Shown piece after piece: positions 55,860 through 64,000 of a stretch of 64,000 nt of DNA (its first letter is position 1; the number at the start of each line of letters is the position of its first letter). This stretch comes from Protopterus annectens (Eukaryota; Chordata; Ceratodontiformes; Protopteridae), in assembly GCF_019279795.1 (NCBI RefSeq), contig NC_056740.1, positions 224,801,774 to 224,865,773 of the forward strand, in the 5' to 3' direction. Both the position numbers and the translations under genes were made by a program. Below the pieces are notes generated by a model. The model saw only the letters and a list, made by a program, of their open reading frames with translations. It was not told the DNA's origin and did not search any database.

Positions 55860-55904
55860 GTGTGTGTGTATTCCCATATGTGTGTGTGTGTGTACGTGTG
55901 TGTA
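55655..55904. repeat. (AT)n / ATCT / GT compound microsatellite
   Basis: Alternating TATC/TATA units, a pure TA run of about 60 bases (55795-55855) and GT units to 55904. The long open frames crossing it in three frames are artefacts. Confidence 0.97.
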
Positions 55905-56402
55905 TGGGTCCACTTCTTAATTTTGAAATGTCACAAACTTGAGATTCATAAAATCGAGTCCCCAATGTTGAGGTGGTGAAATCTCAAAACTAAGAAGTGA
56001 ACTAAAAAAAAAAAAAAAAAAAAGATAACATGTAAAACCATATTTTTGCGGGGGGGGCCCTCCTGCACCCACCACACCTCTTGCAACTTAAATATACATA
56101 CTCCTGGATCATGCTATCGTGAAGAGAATGCTAATATACATCAGTATAAAGTGCGGAATGTGAACATTTCCATTCTCTTCACTGTAGCTCGATCTTGGAG
56201 TTAGTATATTTAAGTTGCAGGGGGTGTGGGGGGTGCAGGGGGGCTTGCCCCCCCTGCAAAAACATGGTTTTACATGTTTTCCTTTTTTTTTTTTTTTTGT
56301 TCACTACTTAGTTTTGAGATTTCACAATCTTGAGATTCTGGCCTCAAGTTCTCAAGTTTATGAATCTCAAGATTTTGATATTTCGAAATTACGTAGTAGA
56401 GC
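55905..56402. mobile_element. Foldback element FB3, ~0.5 kb, nearly all hairpin
   Basis: Left arm 55905-56130 is the reverse complement of right arm 56160-56402, apart from indels. Matching pairs: GAGATTCATAAA (55941) with TTTATGAATCTC (56356); GAAATCTCAAAACTAAG (55978) with CTTAGTTTTGAGATTTC (56310); CATGTAAAACCAT (56029) with ATGGTTTTACATG (56264). The hub is in both arms (GCAACTTAAATATAC/TATATTTAAGTTGC, G-runs, GGGGGGCTTGCCCCCC). The left end begins TGGGTCCACTTC, as in FB1 and FB2. No clear TSD; the left flank is microsatellite. Confidence 0.85.
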
Positions 56403-56439
56403 GAGAGAGAGAGAGAGAGGAAAATGAAAGCATCACCTT

Positions 56440-56530
56440 TCTTACAGAAAATTGTAGCTTGCTATATACAAATAAAATTAGATACAGGTTTTTGCAAGAA
56501 AAAAAACAAAGTCTTGAGGTTTAACCAAAC
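56440..56530. repeat. Segment shared with 63770-63845
   Basis: CTATATACAAATAAAA...GTCTTGAGGTTTAACCAAA here and TTATATACAAATAAAA...TTCTTGTGGTTTAACCAAA at 63778 are alike. Both lie near Gypsy fragments of the same strand, so they may be LTR pieces. Confidence 0.4.
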
Positions 56531-56689
56531 CACAAGCTAGTAAACGTATGTTGTAATTAAAACTGTATATCATTTTCTTGATTATTTATTTGTATATGGA
56601 TTTTTTGCTACATGACCTGGGAGGTGACTGAAAATGGTCTTGTATCAGTCTTCCAACCTAGTTAGTAAATAAATAAATAAATGCATACT

Positions 56690-57150
56690 TACTTACCTAC
56701 CCATCTACATATGTACCTTGTCAAACCTGACCTATGCTGGACTTTGTACTTAAATGACTGCAAATATAAAGACTTGTGTTCCCACCCTGCTGTTGATGTA
56801 GCCATAAGAGGGGAGCTTGATCCATTAATGCAATACATTTTCCCTAACATATAATAATTTAGGGATCCAAATGTCCAGTTGATGGCTTGGGATTCTCTTT
56901 CATTCACAGAATATATCTAGTCTCTGCTTTGTTTAGTTTTCAACTGAGGAAACAGACTGCATTCTTCTTTCCATTAAACATTTGTGAAAGTACTGCTCTT
57001 AAACCCATCTCTGATGCATTCATATAGACTACAAATGGTTTACTACAGCCAAGAGATGCTAACCCAGACTCTGAACAGGACATAGAAAACAAAGAACATG
57101 ACAACAATAGTAAGCGAGGGGTCACAGGAACCATAGCCATATATACCTTT
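56690..57150 (-). mobile_element. Ty3/Gypsy pol fragment (RNase H), decayed
   Basis: Minus-strand frames read SKPFVVYMNASEMGLRAVLS (56940-57140), the Gypsy 'KPF...DAS..G.GAVLSQ' motif with the catalytic Asp as Asn, then RESQAINWTFGSL and FKYKVQHRSGL (56689-56907), the 'F...VQHR.G' motif. It is separate from the 55.0-55.6-kb piece because the order would be reversed for a single element. Confidence 0.75.
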
Positions 57151-57179
57151 TAGTATGTTTACTTAAAAGTTCTTGCCAC

Positions 57180-58110
57180 CATTTACAAGTACTTAATAGT
57201 GCCCGCCTCCCATATCAAGTAAGGCCATACATGGTAACCATGGTGTAAATGTGTGTCTACCTCTCCAGTCGTCAAGACTTATCTTAAAAGTAGGCAAAGC
57301 AGTGCTTTGTTTGACTTGTAGTCTAACTTATTTAATTGTCTGAGAATACATTGAGTTAAGAACCCATACACCTAGCAAGTCTGGTTTAGTTGTTGATGTA
57401 GCTGTAGGCCAATAGTGCAAGTGTTTGTAGAGTCTCTGGTTTTGCAAAGAAATAGGTCAGATAAAACTGGGTCTTTCATGCCTCGAAAAGATAGAGACAC
57501 AGAACACCTCAGAGCAGCCAGTAGACAGCTGAGTATAACAGCTGTGCTAATGCTGTGCTAATGTGTTGGGATAGTCAAAGAATTTAAGGCCTTTAATTTT
57601 ATTGATCTTTCCTACTGAACATTATTCTTGGATTTATACATACCAAAGAATGCACTGTATTGCATGATGTGTCTCATAAGAGAAAACAACAGTGGTAAGA
57701 TGACTTTGTTAGATCTTGAAGATGTTCCCTTGGAAACTGAGACAGATAGAAGGACTTCCTGACTATGATGGAAACATGATAATCAAATGTGTGAGAGCTG
57801 TACATAAAAGTACTCAGGTCTCTTATGACTCTATCTGTCAGACGTAGAGTACCACTTATAACACATGAGGTGGAAGCACTTTTGTACTATGCTGCACTTT
57901 TTTGCATTTAGTTTGAAACTGGTTTTACTACACCAAGGATGTGTATATTATAACCCTTGTTAGAGCAGTTCCATATCAATAGATGTTGATAAACCTAAAC
58001 TTGGTCAACCACACATCTGGAATATTGACTGCTTTTCTGCAAAATGCCAAGCAGGAGAGGGCCCAGCATTGATCTCTGTGGTACCTAACTAGTTGTATTT
58101 TTCGCTTCTA
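57180..58110 (-). mobile_element. CR1 LINE copy I, 3' half
   Basis: Minus-strand CR1 3' region aligned by eye with copies A and D. Matching pieces: CCAGTCGTCAAGACTTATCTTAAAAG (57263), AGAAGGACTTCCTGACTATGATGG (57749), AGGTCTCTTATGACTC (57817), TTTTTGCATTTAG (57899) and the RT PQRSMLGPLLLGI (GVPQGSVLGPLLFGI in other copies) at about 58060. It breaks at 58110 and continues at 59816. Confidence 0.75.
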
Positions 58111-59815
58111 AGCTTTACTGATAAAGTCATCCAAAGGAAAAAAACACTAGCTGCATTGTTCCTATGTTATTTCTTGATCTTTCAGAAGCCTTAATACTTT
58201 ATGACACCAGCTCCTCCTCCATGGACTTCACCTCCTAGGCCTAGCACCACACCCTCCCTACCATAAACTCATTTAACATCTACCTCAGCATTAAATCCAG
58301 TCCTTTAAATGGCTTAACTTCCACTTCAATTTCCCCCCAGTTCAAACAGGTGCCCCCCAAGGCTCCATACTAGGATTCATTCTTTCAACATCTTCATAAA
58401 TAACATGCGTACAGAAGCAAAACCTTCTTCTGTTATACAGTACATTGATGATTAAACCCTTGTCTACATAGCCTCAGCCATAATCTCCCTTCAAACTGTC
58501 ACCTCGGATGCCTTCTCTTCTAAGAAGTGGCTACAGCAACCTCAATTGCTCCTGAACATAAAGAAAGCAAAGTTAATGATATTGACTTCAAACAACACAA
58601 AAACATATAACAGAGAACTTGACATAGTATCATCTAAAAAAAAAAAAATGAATAAGTCACCCATACTTAACTACTAGACATCACCAACAACAAACTGAAC
58701 TCTGATCTCCACATAAACTCTGTATCCAAAATAAAACCCCACAGCAAACTTAGACTTTTTATAGAAAGATGACTACAGCAGGAAAATTTCAACAACATCC
58801 TTTCTGCTCCCAAGGTTCCTGTATGCTTCCACAATATTCACTAATCTTCCCTCTACCCAAAAATGCAAGCTAAAATAAGGCTATAACAAAGTTAACAAAT
58901 TTGCATGTAACCTTATCACAGCCATCACTACTAATGTCTACTTTCAGTTGACTCAAACTACCTCATCATATAACTCCCAACTAGTTATGGTACATAAATT
59001 ACTACATCAACTTTTTCACACTCTGTCCTTGTCCAATACTATATGCTGATACAAATGTCAAAGAAACCTTTGATCCAAACAATTCAACTTAGCTGAGCCT
59101 CAAAAGTCCAATCATTCACACAGATTCTCTGTTCTCAGTAAGTATCCCTAACTCTGGAACTGACTTTCCAATCATATAAAACCTACAATCATTAAAAGCT
59201 ACAATTGCAACCAGTTTAATAGTCTCAAGATTATATAACTGTAATATCCTTATAGATTAAAACCACTCTACTTTAAACTTTTCTCATCAACGGATTTGCA
59301 CTGCTTTTCCATAGTTGCTGTAATGTAGTCCTGATGTAGTACTCCTTAGTATGAAATTCATTGTGAATCAATTACTGTGTGATTAATGGTTAACTTCAGA
59401 AGTTAAAGTGCATAAAATATTTATTTTCTCATATTTTCTGATACTAATTTTCATCTTAGCTTACCATATTTTTTTGTCTTACTTTCCGACTTCAGTACTA
59501 ACCACCTCAACCAAAGGAAATTTTGTATGTAACCTAACCACAAATCAACATACTCTTCAATGGGTGTATGTTTATGACTTCAATATGCAGCTTGTGTCTA
59601 CTTAGTACAATGATTGTGCAACTTGTATGTAATGCCAATATGATTTATGTTTCCTTGTGAAGTTTGCTCATATTTTAGTAGAATAAATAAAATGGTAAAT
59701 TTGTCATGATTGCAAAACAAGTTTTTTTTTTTTAAGCCTTTCTCTCTAGGCCTCCACTGAAAATGGCTCTTGTTCCGTTCAGACTTTTTTGTTAAACAAA
59801 AGCAAATAAATACAA
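58111..59815 (+). mobile_element. L2-like LINE copy K, inserted in CR1-I
   Basis: Plus-strand RT across frames: FLDLSEAL (motif A, about 58175), TGAPQGSILGFILFNIFINN (about 58350), VIQYIDD (motif C, about 58435, followed by a stop), then a W...N..LN.KK-type region. The 3' UTR ends with AAGCCTTTCTCTCTAGGCCT and an A-rich CAAATAAATACAATAAATG tail. On either side CR1-I is continuous in sense (...AGTLYEH | ...QRSMLGP), so this element inserted into CR1-I. Confidence 0.72.
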
Positions 59816-60110
59816 TAAATGTTCATAGAGGGTACCAGCAACTAGCACAGCCTGGGAAGTGTTGGATAGCCAATTTGCAGTCCAGTGAATAACACCACCA
59901 TGGGGAATACTGCCAAAAGCCTTAGTCAGGTTAAGATAAACAGAATGCATGAAGTCATCAGAGTTGCCAGCCTCTGTAACATTTTCAAATAAGTTTACTA
60001 GGTTCCGCAAACAAGATATGGCATTCACAAAACCAAACTGCCTGGAGTCTAGATCACTTAAGTTGAATATGTCTGCATAACTAAGTTTTGTTATGATACA
60101 TCTGTTTTGG
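59816..60110 (-). mobile_element. CR1 LINE copy I, upstream part (RT palm)
   Basis: Frame 59792-60028 (minus) reads ISCLRNLVNLFENVTEAGN, SVYLNLTKAFGSIPHGG and WTANWLSNTSQAVLVAG. This is CR1 RT around motif A, with Asn in place of the Asp of YLDL. It continues the 57180-58110 piece across copy K. Confidence 0.8.
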
Positions 60111-60267
60111 CCTTCTCTTACCTGTTTGTCTGGCTATGCCATTTATCACATTAATTTTCTCTATTATTTCAAATGGACTCTGTCATTTAGCCAAAGCAAC
60201 TTGTTCCTATAGAGGGAACTACAAACAACACCTAGCCTTTGCCTTTAAATTTACAATTCCTTGCATT

Positions 60268-61080
60268 CCTTTTATTTATTTGTTTATTTGACATTTGTTT
60301 ACTGGGATTGTCCAACTAGGTCAGAAAGAACTCATTTTCAGCAGAGGCCCAGGGAGAAAATCTCCAGTTCCAGAATGAATTGTAAAAGTTTTATAAGCAG
60401 TAAAAGCAGTGAAACATACATTAAAAGAAATACAAGTAATAGAATCATCGTGAATGAGGCATATGACTTAGATTTTTTTTTTACAAAGTAGAGGCTAAAA
60501 CATTTTATATACAGTTGACAGTCATATTTACATAATAGATCAGATATCACCTAAGCTAGGTACAGCTAAATACATATTGTACATTTTTTTTTTTTTTTTT
60601 TTTTTTAGCTAAGGTTTTAGATGAGGAGGCAGTTAAAAAGAATAGGGAAGGTAAACAGGGAGGTGCAGGGAGATTGTGCAGGAGAGATTAGCAGGAAGGA
60701 GGGATAGTGCAAGGGAGGTAGGAGGAGAGTGTGAGGAGAGATTAGCAGGAGGGAGGGATTGTGTGAGGGAGGTTAGAGGACAGTGGAAGAGGGATTACTG
60801 GGAGGGACAAGATAGTAGGAGAGAGGGCCTAAGACAGTGAAGGTGAGATTAGCATGGAATGGGAAAGAGATTAGCCTGGATCAGTGCGTGGGCATTGCCA
60901 AGAGTTGTTCATGTGCTGTTTAATAAAGTTTTGAAGGCTAGTGGGTTAGAAGTACTTCTTACTGGTAGTAGGATTATAGGCTTTGTCTCTTGTTACCTTG
61001 TTATGTAGCTTGAGGTCTTTCTATGTCTCCTTGTACTATGACCATCACCACTTCTAAACTGTTTTATAAGCTGGAATAGT
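60268..61080 (-). mobile_element. L2-like LINE copy L, 3' part
   Basis: 3' end at about 60268 with tail (minus) CAAATGTCAAATAAACAAAT, then the family 3' block TTTTCTCCCTGGGCCTCTGC. The coding end, TSNPLAFKTLL, is at about 60930. A purine-rich (plus strand) minisatellite of about 54-bp units lies inside (60680-60810; GAGATTAGCAGGAAGGAGGG and GAGATTAGCAGGAGGGAGGG). Confidence 0.6.
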
Positions 61081-61249
61081 TTTCTATGACAATTGTAAAT
61101 GGGGTATCCTATTCTTCGCAAGGCAATATGTAATAGTCCATGAGGGTATCTGCCATATTATAATGCAAAATGACAGAACTTGGGCATGGCTTATAGCATT
61201 TCTATGATGGCAGCTAGGAGGAAAGCTATTAACTAGTCCCAGTTTTTGT

Positions 61250-61720
61250 CATATGCCTCAGTGACTTTTCATAGCTTGAACTGTAGTGTTCAGTTAAAAC
61301 ACTCCATCAGCCCATTCATCTGTGGACAGTACCCTGACCTTAAAGCACTGACGCATTATTCTGTATGTGAAGAGAATCCCCTAATCAGTGAGTATTTCCA
61401 TTGGTATTCCTACCCTAGAAAATAACACGACTAGCTCAACAATGTCCCTTGCAATATGTAGAAATGGTACAGCTATAGTCAACACTGAAATCAAAAGATT
61501 AAAAAACAAAACTGATGAAGATCTGCCTTCTGACATTCTAGGCATCTCACAAAGAAATCCTCAACTTCTTTCATTATTCTAAACCAATAAAACATTGCTA
61601 TCTCTGTTTTAGAGATTTGTCCTTTCCTAGGTGTCCGACTAGCACATGTCTAGGTGCTAATGTCATCATTAGGTTTCGGAAAGGTTTGCATCCCTACAGT
61701 TGATGCATAACTTGTGTCTT
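61250..61720 (-). mobile_element. Ty3/Gypsy integrase fragment, decayed
   Basis: Minus strand: VGHLGKDKSLKQ (about 61650; H2C2 zinc-region 'GHLG..KT'), then DIVELVVLFSRVGIPMEILT (about 61440) followed by a degenerate 'DQG..F' and STDEWADGVF (equivalent of HPQTDG). Stops interrupt each piece. It lies upstream of the RNase H piece at 56.7 kb, which is the wrong order for one element, so it is a different copy. Confidence 0.65.
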
Positions 61721-63377
61721 AACTTTTTACTTCATATAAGTTTTGTTCCATTTCAAAGTATGGTTGAGAAACAGGAAACCTCATTTAGATTCTTCTCCTA
61801 CAGCCTCAGCTATATTTTCTCTTGCCCCAATCAAGTGCTATCTTCATAATGTACATTTTAAGAGTGAACTGTTTTACCTGAAGATCAGTTAAATTTGAGG
61901 TTTTTCTCAAGCTCAGCCTGTCATCACATAGAATGTCCTGCTTCCTATGCCTACCAGCACAGACACTGTGGCCTAATTTTCTAGTTCTTCTTTTACAAAT
62001 GGCAGCTCATACTAGTATTTTTGTGTTAGTTGCATTCCCTATTTTATCTGTTTTTCTTTTCTTTAGTAACCTGATACGTAGAACTATCTTCCTTTTGTTT
62101 AGAGTTCCTGCACTTCAATTAACAGGAATATCATTAGACGCATTGAAGATTATTTTGTCATTTAGTATATGCTACCTTTTCTTTTTTTTTGCCTTCTCTA
62201 TGTTTCTAACCTTCAGTCTCAGAGTAAGTGAGTATCATCTTTTTAATATATTTTTCTACTCAAGGCTGCTTTCTTTCTACAAAGGATTTAGTTTCAGTTT
62301 TGCCTTTTTCTTACTTTCAGATACTTGTAGCCTAGAGTTTTCCTTTGTGTTTTTTTTTGTGTTACACTAATGGAAATGGGTTTAGAACTTTAACCAGTTA
62401 CTACTTCTCCTTCTTTAATTACCCTTGTGAAATCCTTCTTACTATTACATTTCTCCTTCTCAACACTCACCTTAGAATTCTTCATCTGTGGACCTTTTTG
62501 TTTCAGCTTTACAGTAATTTTAGTGTTCAGGTGAAGTGGTATATTTTCAATGCTTTATAACATCATTGTTTTAGAATATATATCCTTCCAGTGAGTGTTT
62601 CTTCTCTTTTGTTCTGCTAGTCACTTCAGTCCCCTGCTTTTCATAATGTTCATGTTGTAATACACTTCTACACCTTGTTTCACAACACTTCTAGGCTGCA
62701 ATATTTTAACCTGTAAGTTCCTTTCTTCCAGTGGTTCTGTTGCTCTTTTAGAGGGCTATTCTGACACATCTCTTTAACTGCATAATTTCTTCTGTTTTAT
62801 CTCAAGCTAACATTTTGTACTTTTACTGCTTTCAAAGACTATATAGTGACCTTTGTTGGAGTCTTACACCTAAGAAAATAGGTTTAGTGGTTATATCACC
62901 CTTTTTCTTGGTTAGACATAGGCACATCTGCAGGATTATTCACTTGCTGGTTCCTCTCTCCACACTGTCAAAAAAACTACCTTATTTTCATTGCCTCTAC
63001 AACTCTTTGAAGTGGGGGAAGTCTTTCCTTTTTATCGTGTTACACATAAAACATCAGATAACAATCATGGGATGAACTACTTTCCTGAACTCAGTCTGAA
63101 TTTCCATCTCATTAATACGATACTGTTTTTGTCTCCATGAATGAATACTAATTCTGTTTCTTTCTTAGAAATTTCATTTCTTCTTGAATACATACTGTGT
63201 TAAGGGTCACTGTACTTCTTAACTGCCCTTGCATTTCTCTGCCATCAGTTAAGACACTCCGCTTAATTAGTGCATCAATTGCATGAAGGCTGTCAATAGT
63301 TGATCTAGTAGGTGGACTGATGAGATCCTGTCCCATCCCTCTTGGTGGGCATTCCTCTCAAAGGTAGTGAGATATGC
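61721..63377. other. T-rich sequence, nothing recognised
   Basis: Strongly T-rich on the plus strand, giving hydrophobic open frames (61933-62370) without homology signals. The minus frame 63148-63336 (MGQDLISPPTRSTIDSLHAI...) is the only one with a protein-like composition. It could be a gag remnant of the Gypsy element but is not recognised. Confidence 0.3.
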
Positions 63378-63486
63378 CTTGGGGTTCTGCTCTTCTTAGT
63401 TAAGTTTATTTATTTATTTTACATTTGTTGAATAAATAAAATAAATAAATAAATAAACTTAACTAAGAAGAGGAGAACCCCAAGGG
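63378..63486. repeat. Near-perfect hairpin, ~45-bp arms
   Basis: CCTTGGGGTTCTGCTCTTCT...TTATTTATTTATTTTA at 63378-63421 is the reverse complement of TAAAATAAATAAATAAATAA...AGAAGAGGAGAACCCCAAGG ending at 63486, with a ~15-bp loop (CATTTGTTGAA). Confidence 0.92.
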
Positions 63487-64000
63487 ATTCCTCACTTGTT
63501 TTAATGGTGACACTGTCGTTAGAGTAACCATTGATATGTCTACCATCACCAGTCCTTTGGCTATAGGCATGGACCCACATACAGGTACTTTCAAAAATTC
63601 CAGCACCAGAAGACTATCTCCTGATATCTTTTGGTGAAACTTACACTCATATTTGCAGTGATAGGTTTAGTCTTATGACTTTACCATAAAGAATATATGC
63701 CAAAATGTCCACATTCTAAACAAGTGAGGATAAATAAAGCAGATAAGATCTCCAGTCTTGTAAAAGGTTGCGCTTCATTATATACAAATAAAAATAAATG
63801 CAATCAGAACCAAATTCTTGTGGTTTAACCAAAAGTACAGTAAGTACCATTAACTGACTTTCATCCTCAATCATATATGGCTGAGGAACATTCTCTGTTG
63901 GCATGTTGCTAAAGGGCTCCTCTTCCAGCGACTAGTTCCAATTTCTCCTTCTACTTCTTCCTTTGTTGGGATTAATTCTGAATATAACAGCTGCTGCTCT
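63487..64000. other. No recognised gene; possible LTR piece
   Basis: 63770-63845 resembles 56440-56530 (see that entry). Otherwise no supported feature. Confidence 0.3.

Noticed and set aside
55603..55965. Long hydrophobic or Tyr/Ile-rich open frames on both strands
   Set aside because: They are translations of the AT/GT compound microsatellite in several frames.
55030..57150. A single Gypsy element from the RT and RNase H pieces
   Set aside because: Both are on the minus strand but the RT-containing piece lies downstream of the RNase H piece, opposite to pol order, and both include the RNase H start. They are two copies.
61933..62370. 145-codon Phe/Leu-rich frame resembling a multi-pass membrane protein
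   Set aside because: The DNA is T-rich throughout, which gives Phe/Leu/Ser codons without a gene. No conserved motif, splice context or signal is visible.

Overview
The window is a piece of a large, repeat-rich vertebrate genome. I found no host gene, no rRNA and no true tRNA gene. Nearly everything that can be identified is transposable-element DNA. CR1 LINEs with an esterase-type ORF1, Neptune-like Penelope elements (PLEs), V-SINE/HE1-like and CR1-tailed tRNA SINEs, Ty3/Gypsy pieces, Harbinger, TTAA and 8-bp-TSD DNA elements, and long GT/AC microsatellites together suggest a lungfish, amphibian or other basal bony-vertebrate genome. The species cannot be fixed from the sequence. Many differences between near-identical copies are single-base indels, often in homopolymers, so some frameshifts may be long-read assembly errors.

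Layout. 0.67-5.8 kb: a nearly full-length CR1 (copy A, minus strand) with two 475-bp monomers in its 5' region, followed by a 277-bp tandem duplication and a ~225-bp tandem array. 8.15-8.77 kb: a long inverted repeat. 10.4-14.1 kb: two CR1 copies tail to tail (C plus, D minus); D is split by a 432-bp foldback element with an 8-bp TSD. 15.6-15.9 kb: GT microsatellites. 16.46-33.35 kb: the most unusual block. A 4.18-kb segment (X) is present twice as direct repeats and encloses a 6.9-kb cluster of a second PLE (PLE-B), arranged as inverted partial copy, partial copy, full copy. X itself carries the 5' part of PLE-A, which lies between 15-bp TSDs.

33.35-40.4 kb: an L1/Tx1-like LINE (minus) appears to be the original host. 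It is split by PLE-A and by a CR1 block (E and B). CR1-B is the best-preserved element and is itself split by a PLE-end fragment and a V-SINE-like SINE. 42.3-50.3 kb: a foldback element, a Harbinger transposase remnant, then a LINE with a restriction-like-endonuclease C-terminus. That LINE is cut successively by two 8-bp-TSD elements and a CR1 (F), and F is cut by a T2/Kolobok-like TTAA element and a CR1-tailed SINE. 50.3-61.7 kb: CR1 H and I, three copies of an L2-like LINE, three Gypsy pol fragments and a 0.5-kb foldback. The final 2.3 kb is T-rich, with one near-perfect hairpin.

How they work together: the CR1 3' end (short repeats of CTATGAAC type) is shared by the tRNA-headed SINE, implying that CR1 mobilises the SINE. 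PLE 3' ends carry a conserved CTGATGAAG...GAC-AAA core that resembles a hammerhead ribozyme. At least three foldback elements share TGGGTC termini and a G/C-rich hub but have unrelated outer arms. The nesting order gives a relative chronology of insertions.
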